From Epiperipatus broadwayi (Eukaryota > Onychophora > Udeonychophora > Euonychophora > Peripatidae): a stretch of 64,000 nt of DNA. The position numbers and the translations under genes are program-made. How positions within the stretch are numbered: the stretch's first letter is position 1; every line of letters begins with the position of its first letter. Location of the stretch: the NCBI GenBank assembly GCA_028023455.1, contig JAQFVV010012400.1:12781748-12845747 (forward strand). Direction: 5' to 3'. Below, piece after piece: positions 24,221-37,039 of this stretch. The notes below the pieces were generated by a model that searched no databases, had not been told where the DNA came from, and saw only the letters and a list, made by a program, of their open reading frames with translations.

Positions 24221-25876
24221 TGTGCACTACTTTTTTATATCTGAATGATTGTATGTTGAGAATTTAAACTTTGAAAAGCTGCAATCATTATCATATGAGG
24301 GCGCCACTAGGAAAAGAGCCTAAAACCGTGAAATTAGAAAACTCGTATATTCGCAGTTGATAATTTGTATACGTATGGCAGGTCCACAATCCCATTTCAA
24401 TATGGATGGATTTCATATAATAATAGGTTTTATTGTTTAAAGAACAAATGCAAAAAAAAACAAATATACTTTCATAACCTTTAACCAATAATATGCTTTA
24501 TTGTAGTTTATTTTTCTTTTATTCAGGACCATTAACAAAACAAATCACTAATAACCCCTCTCTACCTTCCTTTCCTCTTTTATTTACTCTTGACATAACT
24601 AATGTAATCTTTCTTTTTTTTCATTAAAAGAAAAAAAAACAAACCAAGGCGAAGAGCAATATATTTCATTCTCAAAGGAACATGCACTTTTATTTAAATA
24701 AGTGTCCAAACTGGTCCAAATCTTGACCGGTATTGGGACTAAGTGACTTACTATTAGGAGTAAGTTATAACACAAGACCCCTACCCTCTCTTTCAATATT
24801 TTCTCAACCCTTAATACTTTTCATTTTGCTTTCTAAATCATTTTTAATTCTATTCTGATAACATTCTCTTGGATTCATTTATGGGATTATTATCTTTCTT
24901 AACCTCGTCCAATAGTCCTGAAAATTTAGCTAAACCATTCATAAAGAAAAATTAAAATATACAAATAATTTATGTATTTTAACTAAACAAATTAATTAAT
25001 GTAGATATAAACATTATTAATATTTAAATAAAAATCCCCTTCTATTGTCATAACTCATAGTTCATTAATGGTTATATGCAATCCTAAACATATGTTTAAA
25101 GTTTGCTAATGTCTATAGTTCAATCAGTAAACAAAGTTTCCATACCCTGATTTATCAGTGCATTTCCATAAGCGTTTCTTCGCATTTCTTGGGAGTTGAT
25201 TCTCAGCAACTAATTTTGTTTCATGGCTATCTCTGCATTCTCCTATGTGGTGTGATATTCCTTGAGGTGGTTTCATGGTTCGATGAAGATCTAGGAATAG
25301 GTCAATGCCCCGGCTGGGAACAGATTCTATTTTGTTTAGCCTTCCATCGGTTTTTTTACTGTTTTATATAATAGTTCTTTTTTCATTAAAAAAAACTAAT
25401 AATTAAATACACAATAGATTTTTCTTTCTATTTATAGTCCTTTTCTTCATTGACTTTTTTTGATCACGTTCCTAGCCAGTGATTGCATTCCTTTAATTTT
25501 TTGTTTTTAACATCTTGCTAACCAGAAGTCATGACAATAGAATTAATTACAATTCTTTTCTCTCTCCCCTCTCTTCAGATCAGAAAATTAAAATAATTAA
25601 TTATGAAATTGTTTTCAAAAACTTTTAATTTTTTTTTATCACTTTTGATTTAATCTCTCAATCCAATTAAAAAAATAACTAATCTACCATTTTGCTTTTT
25701 TTTTTGCTTTTTTTTTTTTTAATCCCAATAAAAAAAAGCTAATAAATAATACCAAAAAAAAACTTTCTATACACACAGCTTTTATTTCCTATTTTCTACT
25801 TAATGAATATGTATATATACATATATTTACATACATACAGAGAATATAATATGGGCCGATTGAAATTATCGGCTCA
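24221..25876 (-). repeat. 3' LTR of the gag-only element
   Basis: Downstream LTR relative to the minus-strand coding sense. Opens tgtgcactacttttttatat on the plus strand and ends atcggctca. Carries agggcgccactagg at 24298-24311. Confidence 0.9.
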
Positions 25877-26018
25877 TTGCATTCTTTCCCAATTAAAAAA
25901 AAATAAAAAAAACTTTAACTACTTCATAAAGGTTTGCCTGTAAATTCTCTTTTACAATTACCTTTTTCCATGGGTTCATTACTATTTTCCCACCTAATCT
26001 TAGAGTCCTTCTGTATCA

Positions 26019-27006
26019 TTACACCTCCATATCAACTAACATTTCTATGGCTTCGTCGATCAATAGATGACAATATTCTGCCAGTTTCCACTGGACCTCC
26101 AAAGGGAGGTTATACCTTATAGTTCTTACTATTTGAAATTGGTCCATTGTATAGGCTTCCAATGCTCTTAATTTTGTGGCTTGATGCTGGAAGAACTGAC
26201 TGTACATTTCATCCTTATCAGGTGTATATTTCTTTTGTAATATTTTCATGCATATTGCCTCTTGATTTTCCACACCCCAGAACCCCTGTAAAATCATCTC
26301 TCAATATTCTGAGAAAGTTTTGGGTCTGTAATTTACAGCCTTCCACCATTCCCATGCAAGACCACTTACATAGCTCATTGCTATGATAATTTTTTCTGCT
26401 TCCTCTGACCTATGAAAGTGAAAAAAATATTGGAAACTATTCAAATAATCAAAGTGTGCTTTCTTCCCTGTCTCCTTTAAACCCCTTTAATTTAATAAAC
26501 TTGGCTAATGTCATTCTATCGAAGCTATTTTCCTCAGGTTTGTTCAGTTTCCTTTCTATTTTACTTTCCTCCATATCTATCATTGTCCACTTTTTCCGTG
26601 TGTTTACTTTTATTTGTTCTAGGAGTTGTCCTTCCCCCTTTTTTTCTCACTATTCTTATCAGCTTCAATGTCTGTTTTACTTAAATACCCTTTGCTCTTT
26701 TCTATATTGATCTGTTTTCTTTATTCTCTTTTAAATCATTTATCTCTTTTCTCATGACTTCAATCATTTTTTAATCTCTTTTATTTCTTTCCGGTCTTCT
26801 ATCATACCTTTAATCTCTTTTATTTCTTTCCAGTCTTCCAAAACTATTCTTTTTAGGTCTTTGATAGTTCCCAGTATCTTTTCCAACTGACACCACTCAG
26901 GGTTCTTGAATGTCACCACCGGACTTTCCGCTGCACCTTCATCTTCACTCATTTTTATTTTGTCTTCTTTTTTTCTACTCTTAATTTTAAATCCTCCTCC
27001 AACCAA
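26019..27006 (-). pseudogene. Gag of the non-autonomous element, broken
   Basis: Reads from 27006 down to 26019. The N-terminal 80 residues (27006-26764) begin with a basic stretch, then an acidic MSEDEGAAE stretch, then a Lys/Glu/Ile heptad region likely to be coiled coil. After frame breaks, a capsid-like Gag core appears: a YLNSFQYFFHFH segment, then SGLAWEWWKA at about 26370 (the G-x-A-x-x-W-W signature of retrotransposon Gag). The last frame (26297-26019) contains FWGVENQEA and ends in helix-rich sequence. No zinc knuckle was found. The core would assemble particles. At least two frame breaks. Confidence 0.82.
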
Positions 27007-27140
27007 AACACCAACTCTCTGATCTCATCTAAAACCCACCTCACTCATTTACACAACTCTTATCTCTGGCCATTTATTTTTCTCACAAGCCCCAACAGAT
27101 TGGGTACGCTATTTTCTATCTTTCTCTCATGTGATCCCTC

Positions 27141-28775
27141 TGTGCCATTACTTTTTTTATATCTGAATGATGCTGAGAATTTAAATTTGGAAAAGCTGTA
27201 ATCGTTATCATATGAGGGTGCCACTAGGAAAAAAACCTAGAACCACGAAATTAGAAAAATCTTATATTTGCGGTTGATAATTTGTATACATATGACAGAT
27301 CAAGCTAAATTCCTCTCCCCAATCCCATTTTAAAATGGATGGCTTTAATATAATAATAGGTTTTATTGTTTAAAGAACAAATGCAAAAAAAATACTCTTT
27401 CATAACCTTTAACCAATGATATGCTTTATTATAGTTTATTTTTCTTTTATTCAGGACCATTAACAAAACAAATCACTAATAACCCCTCTCTACCTTCCTT
27501 TCCTCTTTTTTTTACTCTTGACATAACTAACATAATCTTTCTTTTTTTTTTTATTAAAAGAAAAAAAACAAACCAAGGCAAAGGGCAATATATTTTATTC
27601 TCGAAGGAACATGCACTTTTACTTAAATAAGTGTCCAAACCGGTCCAAATATTGACTGGTATTGGGACTAAGCGACTTACTATTAGGAGTAAGTTTTAAC
27701 ACAAGACCCCTACCCTCTCTTTCAATATTTTCTCAACCCTTAATACTTTTCAGTTTGCTGTCTAAATCATTTTTAATTCTATTCTGATAACATTCTCTTG
27801 GATTCATTTGTGGGATTATTATCTTTTCTTAACCTCATTCAATAGTCCTGAAAATTTAGCTGAACCATTCATAAAGAAAAATTAAAACATACAAATAATT
27901 TACATATTTTAACTAAACAAATTAATTAATGTAGATATAAACATTATTAATATTTAAATAAAACTCCCCTTCTATTGTCATAACTCATAGTTCATTAATG
28001 GTTATATGCAATCCTAAACATATGTTTAAAGTTCGCTAATGTCTATAGTTCAATCAGTAAACAAAGTTTCCATTACCCTGATTGATCAGTGTACATCCAT
28101 AAGCGTTTCTTTGTATTTCTTAGGAATTGATTCTCAGCAACTAATTTTGTTCCATGGCTATCTCTGCTATCTCCTATGTGGTGTGATGTTCCTTGAGGTG
28201 GTTTCACAGTTCGATGAAGATCTAGGAATAGGTCAATGCCCCGGCTGGGAACAGATTTTATTTCATTTAGCCTTCGATCTTTTTTTTTACTTTTTACATA
28301 ATAGTTCTTGTTTCATTAAAAAAACTAATAATTAAATACACAATAGGTTTTTTTCTCTATTTATAGTCCTTTTCTTCATTATCCTTTTTTTTATTATGTT
28401 CTGGCTAGTGATTGCATTCCTTTAATTTTTTTGTTTTTAACACATTGCTAACCAAAAGTCATGACAATAGAATTAATTACAATTCTTTTCTCTCTCTCTC
28501 CTCCCTTCAGATTAGAAAATTAAAATAATTAATTACAAAATTGTTTCCAAAAACTTTAAAAAAAATTTCTATCACTTTCAATTTAATCTCTCAATCCAAT
28601 TAAAAAAATAACTAATCTACCATTTTTCTTTTTTTTTTTAAATCCCAATAAAAAAAACTAATAAATAATACCAAAAAAAAACTTTCTATACACACAGCTT
28701 TTATTTCCTATTTTCTACTTAATGAAGATACATACACAGAGAATATAATATGAGCTGATCGAAATTATCAGCTCA
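27141..28775 (-). repeat. 5' LTR of the gag-only element
   Basis: Upstream LTR in the coding sense. Opens tgtgccattac on the plus strand and ends atcagctca. Same motif as its partner with one change: agggtgccactagg at 27215-27228. No perfect TGG primer site touches this LTR, so the priming tRNA is not assigned. Confidence 0.9.
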
Positions 28776-29521
28776 GTATAATTGACAAAATTGAATAAAA
28801 TAATTATTTCTGAAGCATGATATTAATGGTTTAGACAATTCTAATTGAATTAGACATAAAAAAGCAAAAAATACCTTATATAGGTTGCCTATCCATGCTA
28901 GGTTAATGAAATATAAAATTTTAGCAAGGTAACATTTAGATAACAAAAAATAATTAAAAAATATTACTGTTAGTCAAAGTAGATGAAAAGATTGCAGAAC
29001 ACCTGAAAATATTAGTCACAGTGGTCAGTCAGCAGCAGTAGCAGAAGTGGTTGAAGTGCCCATTTAAACTGACAATCCTCATCTTATATACCTCTATTGA
29101 TAGACATCATTAATTAAACACATACCACAAAATTATGGCCTGTATTTTAAAAAATCTAAAGTAAAATGCAGAACTAATTAGCAAAATTATGTAATTTCTC
29201 TCAACTTTCCTGAGATCATATGACACTTTAACTGGCTGAAGTTGAAAAAAAGGTCAACTCACTTTTATTAAACTAATACAATTAACAATAAAAAATAAAA
29301 AAATAAGATTAACAATATTTTATTCTGTTTAAAAAAATATCACCTTTTCTTTTTTAAAAAAATTTATCAGAAACTCATACTGATTGATTTTAACACTTTT
29401 ATGACACAGTTCATTAAATATTTATTTTTAAATATTTAATGACTAAAGATTAAATCTCTTGACAATTAAAGGCAATGTAGCAAAGATATGTATATACACA
29501 TTGATTCTTACACACATGTAT
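28776..29521. other. A+T-rich stretch without genes
   Basis: Nothing recognised apart from a short cagcagcagtagcagaag cluster near 29028. Confidence 0.6.
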
Positions 29522-29740
29522 TGTACCGGTCAAAAATGTATGTCCATCCAACAAGATTTAGAATCTAAGCAAAAGTACCTCGAATCCAATCATGCCCGAG
29601 ATACACAGGTCAGGAGCAATCATGAATTCTAACCTATTTGCCCATTCCCCAAATCTATAACATTATGAACAACACCTATGGGATACCACATAAATTTATT
29701 CTATCCCATCCCGGTGTTACAACATTTTACATGAGACTCA
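29522..29740 (+). repeat. Dispersed repeat family C, plus copy
   Basis: Matches the reverse complement of 5560-5774, including tacctcgaatccaatcatg. It starts TGTACCGGTC, much like the probable solo LTR at 478, and has a GTTACA near 29711, so family C may be LTR-derived. No clean target duplication was found. Confidence 0.6.
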
Positions 29741-32700
29741 ACTGGTGATGATAATGATGGTGATGAGATATTGAGTGAACCCAAGATATTAAGTTATGAG
29801 TATACACAAATATAAATATTAATAAGGAGATCCAAACAACTGGATTAAGTTTAAAATATAAATATTTATTTTGAACAAAATTAACGAGTTTTCTATGTAT
29901 AATCAACTCTACACTTGTAAAACTTCATTTTTATTACAACCATTTAAGAAACTTGTTACAACTATTTTTATTTTGACAAATATTAATTCAGTGTGGCAGT
30001 TACAAGAAATGGATTTATCGGAGTGGTTTGGTGAATGTTTTATACATAAAAATTACATTTATAAAGATGCAATCAAGTTTTGCTGATTAGACAATTTCAA
30101 TACATAAGTTTATTTTATTTAGATATTTGATTTATAATAATTAAAATGAGGATACATTTTGATCAGCAGAATAAAACATTATTTCTTTTACATTTTCAGC
30201 AGTTAACAATTGCATATAGTGAAAACTCAATAATTGCAGGAAAGGCTTATTTGAATAAAGAGGAAGGGCAACTTCATGAGAAGTTGGATTTAAACTCAAA
30301 TAAATAAAGGAAAAAAATGTTTTATTATGACATATCATTACAATTTACTTTGCCAAACAGGCTGGAAAACTAACTGTAAAAAATGGTGGTGCTAGCATAT
30401 TATCAGCGAGATGAAATGGCACATTTGGCCAGAATAAGGTCATTCTCCAATTTTCTATAATGATGGTACATGCCAGCTTCATGCTAAAGTGGTACAGGAA
30501 GAAAGGGAGGTAGGAAGATTCTATGGGGCTGGACCATGGTGCATCCATACATTGCTTCAATACTCTAATCTGCATGTTCTAGATGTAAACATAGACTCCT
30601 TTTATGAACGATGAAGCTTTGCATCCCTGGGGTGAGGTACAGGCTATTCAAAGCATTATATAATATATATACTTGGAGGAGAAGAATGTCTAATGAAAAG
30701 GGATCTTGATTCTCTGGAGTGAGGTACAGGTGAATCAGATTGAAGCTTTATGTGGCTTATGAATAATTGGATATATGCTAGCAATGCTATCATAATAATA
30801 TAAAATCAATAAGTTTAAATATTAAAGAAAAGCCTTAAATGGTTTAACAAATATGTAATGATATGCTAAAATAATGACCCCCATAATCTAGAGTCATTAA
30901 TCATAAAATAAACTATCATTAATGAAGTGTGCATTACTCCCCCTTCTTGAATCAATATTTTCACATAGGGAACAAAAACTAAAATTCACGCACTTAAATA
31001 GTGCAAATTACAAAACAAATTTAAGTCACCAGCCTTGTTGGAAATGATGACCAATCAAAAAAATTAATAAAACTAATGGATGCCAATATCCACCCCGGAT
31101 TGCAATAGTATTTATACATTTTGTATAAATTGATGATAAAACATTTATTTAAAAAAAGGTATTCATTTAAAGTACAAACCCAATCATACGAGATATTTAA
31201 AATAAGTAATAAGAACTCATTAATTCCCCCCCCCCTTTTTCTAAGTTCATAAGATCAGATTTAATTGGCATTTACAAAGAAACTTTAGTGAGAAAATATA
31301 AAAATATTATTGAAATTAAATTATAACTGCACTAAATGACAAAAATAATACGAAGTGTGAGTTGGATGACACATTTTTTTATGTAGTAGAGAACTGATAT
31401 AAAAGATTAACAAAACTTTTAAAACACATTAAACATAAAGAAAATATTAGTTTACAAATTAAATTACACCATTAAAATGGATTAAGGTAGTTAGACAGTC
31501 TTTGGGTTGGCTACCTCAGGATTCCATGAAGTATTGATGAATTTTCTATGGCAGGTGGCATTCTTGGAGCTACATCTTGGCACGAGTCAGGCTGAAGACA
31601 GAGGGCAGGCAGCTTAGGCCCACAAAATTTCAACAGACATGAAGTCACCTAGCAATGATTGACAAAACTCTGACATAATAGATTTTTAGCCCTATTTATG
31701 TCAGTTTTTAGCCCCTCAGAGAATGTTTTGTTTTAACTAATTTCCTGGCTCTAATGGATCTCTAATTTGCAAGTCTTTTTTCTATTGTAGTAAAGATGCA
31801 GTCGTGAGATAACTGTCTAAAATCAATTCAAACCAATTTCCTGTTTGGAAATGGATTTGACAAAAAATGTTAATAGCTAACTAAAATCCATTAGCTTTGT
31901 TTTAGATTTTACTTTTTCTTAATTTTAATTTACAAATTCCTTTCCTTTTAAATATGAAATGAACTTCCCACCCCTTTAATTATTTTTAGACAGTCATCTT
32001 GAATTTATATGTGGTTTTATATAAGAAATATAATTACAATATTAAAATAAAAGTAAAAAATACAATTTTAAAAGACACAAAATTATTTAATGTTTTAAAT
32101 TATATATGTAAGCTCCTGTCATATATGTATATCTGAGTCGCATCCATAAAATCCAATATTTAAAATAATTAAAGATTTTTATTTCAGATTTGTATTTATA
32201 AATCTCATAGATGCTTCTCAGAAATATATGTATAGTTTATATACATTTTACAACAACAAAAAAGGAGCCATGACAGGTGGGCTGTGGTAGAACCCTGAAA
32301 CTTGATCTTCACCTAAGGTCGACTGTTTCAGTATACAGGAAATTGCTTTACATTTCTAAATTGAATCTATCTTAATAATTAACTTACATATTTTAAACAG
32401 CTTAAAATTACTTAAATAAATCAATTAGCATTACTCAGGCTTATACTTTTTTAAAACTTACCAAATAAAAGAACTTAACTAAATTATTAATTACTATGGT
32501 TACTCATCTTATAGCCAAAGATGCTGATCTATGGCATAGTTTTCGTGCTAAAACACATAAAAATGCTGTTTCCGCGGCTGACATGTTCGAACCCATGTTT
32601 TCTATAATACAACTTTTTTGTTGTGCTACAGAATGCAGGCCGCTATGTCACATCGCAGTACAGCATGTATGTTGCTAAGCAGCAATTACATTTTCTAAAT

Positions 32701-33202
32701 TCGCACAGTTTATAAAATAATTACGGCTTGATGAGAGAGTTTGTATTTGAATTGTACTGAAATGTTGTTTTCATTGGATTTTTTTTTATTTTAAACTATT
32801 GAAATGTTCAGATTTTTTAAAACAATAATTATAAGACTTTTTACAACATACTGTATTGAACTTATTTGTGTAAATGTTAAATACCTATGTTTTTATTGAG
32901 TTGCAATTAGGTAACATGTCAAGTAACATACTGTTAGTAACATTCCATGAAACAAAGAAGATTCTACAGTCTGTATATTTTTGAAATAAAAAAGAGTGGT
33001 ACAAAAAAAATATCCAGTAAGAAAAGTTCAAATATCCAGGTTTTTTTGTAAATTTAATAAAAAGCAAATATTATAAATATGTTTAATAAGTAAAGAAGAG
33101 CTTTGTATGTGTTTGTTGTTGTTTAAAAAAGTTTGAGTTTCTTCTGTCCGAGTACGCTTACGATTTTGAATTTTTTTATTTTAGCATTACAAACAAACAG
33201 AA
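29741..33202. other. 3.4-kb stretch without recognised genes
   Basis: Two short similar blocks, both containing gtgaggtacagg, lie at 30630 and 30719. A C10 run is at 31227. Around 31480-31700 and 32490-32700 the composition is more balanced, as in old elements, but no domain, LTR end or RNA fold could be supported. Confidence 0.5.
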
Positions 33203-33300
33203 CACTAACCCTAAACCTAACCCTAAACTAACCCTAAAACTACCCTAAACCTAACCCTAAAACTAACCCTAAACTAACCCTAAAACTAACCCTAAATCTA
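33203..33300. repeat. Degenerate CCCTAA telomere-like array
   Basis: About fourteen units on the theme CCCTAA/CCCTAAA, with frequent aacta and aaccta variants, C-rich on the plus strand. This matches the TTAGGG telomere repeat of most animals, but the units are irregular and the array sits inside A+T-rich DNA, so it is interstitial, not a chromosome end. Confidence 0.88.
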
Positions 33301-33357
33301 ACTGTAACAACTTTTACTTTTATTACGATTATTATTATTTAGTTAAACAACAACAAA

Positions 33358-33490
33358 AAAAGTCATAACATAAGTAAAAAAATATCCGATAGAAAATTGA
33401 TAAAAAAAAAGCCGTAACACAAGTAAAAAAATATCTGATAGAAATTGATAAAAAAAAGCTGTAACACAATTTAAAAAGTATACGATATAA
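33358..33490. repeat. About 60-bp tandem repeat beside the telomere-like array
   Basis: Two to three diverged units built from cataacataagtaaaaaaat and atccgatagaaaattgat, ending in a third with gtatacgatata. Confidence 0.75.
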
Positions 33491-34254
33491 AAAACACGAA
33501 TCAAATTGTAATTTATTAATTTTATTTTACATTTATTATTATCATTTAAATTGTATACGTTAATAAAAAATAATATTTAAAAAAGACGATTTTGTTTTGT
33601 TTTTATTTTCGCATTACAAAAAAGCACAGAAAAATTATTAAAATCAATGGCCTGTGAATGTTCATATTTTATAGTTTTAATGTGAAAACGGTGCCATCCA
33701 ACGGCATCTTTATCTATAATACAAGCACCTTACTATGAAATAAATTAAATAATTTTACTATAACACCCATAAATTATCTGTCATATTTTTTAAATTCTAA
33801 CTATAAAATTAATTTTACCCAGCTTTCTTTTTTTCTAGAAGTATACATAAACAGTAACTTTTAATTTTAACCTACAAGCATGCACTTTTTAATACAAGAA
33901 CTATATTTTTGTAATAACTTTTATTCCTTTAGACATCATCTATTTTATACTTATAATTATTTAAATAAAGTACATTTATTAATACATAGGATTTAGATAG
34001 AATAATTTACACAATAAATGTTATCGTCTTTTCTTTTTTTATTTATTAGCTTTTTTAGAATAGCATAAATTTATAAGCTGAAGTAGTCAATTAAGACAAT
34101 GTGCAATAGCATAGGTCACAACTCACCCATGGTTATCTATAAAAAATAAGCCATGAAATTTTATACTTCTTAAAATACTTACAGGTGATGCCCTATTATA
34201 TTATGAAAACCATATACCTAGATTACCTTTCAATATGTTTTATCCAACCATTAG
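33491..34254. other. A+T-rich stretch without genes
   Basis: Nothing recognised. Confidence 0.6.
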
Positions 34255-34269
34255 TCTTTAAAAACAAGA

Positions 34270-35180
34270 GCTCAAATTTGTCTTGGATAAGGCAATAAAC
34301 TTTGGGCATTGTGGGTTCCTCTCATTCCATCAGGGGTAGAGAGCATAAAGGGATTCTCTCCCACTGGCTTTATAATTTCATAAGGGCCTCTATACAAATT
34401 TAAGTAACTTTTTAAACAAATTCTTCTGAGGATTGCTTATGTATGGAGTTCTGATTAAAACATAATCATGAATTTTGAAAGGATGTGGGCTAGTCTTAGA
34501 ATGATGGGTGCATTTGTCACCCATATTCCTGAGAATAATTCTGGCTACTGCTTGATCATGCTCTCTGTTAACATTTTCTGCAATAACAGGTAAAGGTGTT
34601 TTAATAAGCAATGGATCAGGCCTCTCACAATGTAATCTAATTGGGGAAAATATTAGTGGATTTATTAATTATAACATTAATATAATAAATCATTGAGGTA
34701 GCTTGTTAACCCATTGCTTATGACTCTGTTCAAAATATACTCTGAAGAGTCTCCCTAATTCTTACATTACCTGTTCATATGGATTTGATTGGGAGCTTAT
34801 CATGGAACACATAATATGTTTGATATTATTCTTCTTACCCTATCATTTCTGTAAACTGGATATGAATGTGGTATAGCATGAACAGTTAAGATAAATGCTG
34901 GTTTGCCTACTAAAGGGATTTGGAATTTTTCTAAACATCTTATGACATTCTTGGCATCAGTTTTTTGGGACTGGGTGAGCAGATACAAACTTTTTAAATA
35001 CATCATACATCATTAGGATAAATTTTTGATGTTTAAATGGTGGAAGTCATCTATAAAAATCCAGTGCTAATAATTCATTAGACTGACTGGGTAATATGGA
35101 TTGAAGTGTATCAGCATATGATCTATTCCCAAATTTAGTTTTTAGACAGATCTCACATTCCCTAACTTATGTGCAATAGT
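34270..35180 (-). pseudogene. Integrase, pol remnant
   Basis: Would join element cDNA to the chromosome. From 35180 downward: a Cys-x2-Cys-type zinc end (CEICLKTKF), an LLALDFY-type first core strand, then 35006-34800 with LYLLTQSQKTDAKNV and LVGKPAFILTVHAIPH. The second catalytic Asp, expected after FILT, is replaced by Val. The frame at 34611-34390 (AVARIILRNMGDKCTHH, then FKIHDYVLIRTPYIS) is the C-terminal domain, and GPYEIIKPVGENP follows in another frame near 34340-34385. Inactive. Confidence 0.8.
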
Positions 35181-35679
35181 TTCCTGCATTTTGTCAAAAT
35201 AACAATATTGTTTAATTGCATGCTCTATCTTTTGCCCAATAGTGACCATATTGACAGTGAACACAATATATGTTTATCTGTCAAACAAGGTGGTATGACT
35301 ACCTTCCATGAAGGTTTATCCCCTCTCTTTAATTTTCTCATCATGATCCTATCTCTAAGTCTATATCTTTCTCTAATGCTAGTAGCATATTCTGTTGCTT
35401 TATGTAACCTAATTGGATCTGATAATGCATTAATAATTTGTTTAAATTATATAACTATGCCTGTTATGCTGCTAAATTTTTGTAATTCCTTACAATATGC
35501 TTCTCTAATAAAACAGATATATTACAAATGATACTTTAGGCACAAAGATTTTAATAACTAATAGAAACAGGATGACAGCTGAGCATGTCTGCAATAATAT
35601 TCTCTTGGCCTGAACAATAAATAACTTTATAGTGAAATTATTGGAAGATTCCACCTAATTAATCTTTTATTATTAATAT

Positions 35680-36080
35680 AACTTTTATTGATAAATTCTA
35701 AAGTATGGTGGTATGACATCACTATAACTTCTGATCCCAATAAAATCTAAGATTTTGGAACCCCTATACCACAGCTAATGCCTCTTTTTTTATTGTTGTA
35801 TAATTTAAATCTGCCCACTTTAAATGATGGTTCAAAAACATATAACACCCTAGGCTCATTGTTATCACTAAGTTGATTGCATATTTTTGATCATTGCCAA
35901 TAGCTGGCTGTTATGTCAAATATTGAAAATATGCTTTTTCCTTTGAACTTAGTAACTCTTGTATAGAAGATGGAATGTCACACTCAATGATAGTAAGCTG
36001 ATTAAGCATGTGGGCATCCAGGCTTCATCACCATGAGGGGATTAACATAAGATGAGGGGCTTGGCCTGATTATCTGCCAT
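35680..36080 (-). pseudogene. RT/RNase H junction, pol remnant
   Basis: Several frames in succession. A segment ending FSIFDITASYWQ near 35890-35930 corresponds to the RT metal-binding box (usually D-L-x-x-x-Y-W/H-Q). After a deletion, LNYTTIKKEALAVV and GFQNLRFY near 35750-35815 match the RNase H block with its catalytic Glu. Confidence 0.7.
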
Positions 36081-36161
36081 TTTATCATTTTATTGATCTG
36101 TTGCCAGACTGCTGCCTGATACTGGTATGGTATTGGATAAGTTCACTGTCAAAAAGGCTCA

Positions 36162-36818
36162 TCATTTTTTTAATTTGATGCTATGAACATACCTCTTTAA
36201 GATACTAGATACTTTAGAGAAAATATCTCTATATAGAAACAACAATTGGTAAAATTGGTCATAATATCCAGAACTATCTAACTTAACCTTCATATTCACA
36301 TCAACAATAAATTCTTGTATATTCATTAATTGATCAGCCTGACTAACAAAATTGACTGCAAAAGGATAAATTTTCTCTTGATTTCCAAAAGTTTTACTTT
36401 TATAATTGTCAAAATAATTGTTAAGAGGCATGAAGTTGGATCCAATTTTGGCTTCATGAATCAAACCTGGGATTATTACAAAAAAATATCCAAATTTAGA
36501 AGAATCAATTTCTAAAGTGATAAAAACTTGTTTGTTAAACAACTTCATTCTCTTTCCATAAACCAGCGTCATTTGTATCACCTTAATTGTCAGGACTGGA
36601 ATTTTCTCATCAACTTTATTGATTTTCAAGTAAGTTTTCTCAGACAATATAATTGCTTGACTGCCTGAGTCTAAGAAAGCATTTATAATGATCTCTTCAA
36701 CAGTAACCCTTATAATTAGGCAATTATACAAAATAGGTGGCTCAGTCATTTTATAAGGTTCTAAATAGTCAGTATCAAGATCTATACTGTTTATTAACCA
36801 CATCATCATGTTCCTCAT
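36162..36818 (-). pseudogene. Retropepsin and start of RT, pol remnant
   Basis: Open for 218 codons. The protease active site is INAFLDSGSQAIILSE at about residues 46-61, with the D-S-G triad. A flap-like region and a hydrophobic strand (YFFVIIPGLI) follow at about residues 110-120. The last 35 residues, with QLLFLYRDIFSK and HSIKLKK, match the lead into Gypsy RTs (usually LL-x2-Y-x-D-x-F, then H-x-I). The start codon is merely the first Met after a stop; the real polyprotein began upstream. It is open, but the pol beyond it is broken, so it is treated as a remnant. Confidence 0.8.
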
Positions 36819-37039
36819 TGTTTAGAAATAGGGACCTGATGTGAGGAATTTTTCTGCAAGGTTCTACTTAGTTTAAAGCCCCATTACCTTTTTTACCAGT
36901 AACATTTTTTTTAGAATAGTTTGTATACCACTAGTAAATGGTTGGTTACTATCTGAGATCTTCCTTTTGGTTCTTTGTCTACTAACATGAGTTCTTCATT
37001 CCCAATAAGGACTCATCCTATAACTATAAATCTAAAATT

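Larger units (their letters stand above)
24221..28775 (-). mobile_element. Gag-only LTR retrotransposon, non-autonomous
   Basis: Two direct repeats of about 1.65 kb (24221-25876 and 27141-28775) flank an interior of only 1264 bp. Each repeat starts TG and ends CA. GTAT lies at both outer ends (24217-24220 and 28776-28779), a 4-bp target duplication. The interior codes, on the minus strand, for a broken Gag and nothing else: there is no room for protease, RT or integrase. It is therefore a deletion derivative or a dedicated non-autonomous family. The LTR copies differ by scattered substitutions and small indels. Confidence 0.9.
34255..36840 (-). mobile_element. Ty3-like pol remnant, minus strand
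   Basis: Reading down from 36840, the domain order is aspartic protease, N-terminal RT, RNase H, integrase zinc region, integrase core and integrase tail. This is the Ty3/Gypsy order. Most of the RT, including the catalytic YXDD region, is missing between about 35880 and 35850, an internal deletion. No flanking LTRs were recognised on either side. It is more distant from the 9.3-kb Gypsy element than two copies of one family would be. Confidence 0.85.

Noticed and set aside
26456-26710. Plus-strand ORF rich in Ser, Phe and Leu
   Set aside because: Antisense shadow of the purine-rich gag on the minus strand.
36330-36515. Plus-strand 61-codon ORF
   Set aside because: Antisense shadow of the retropepsin frame.
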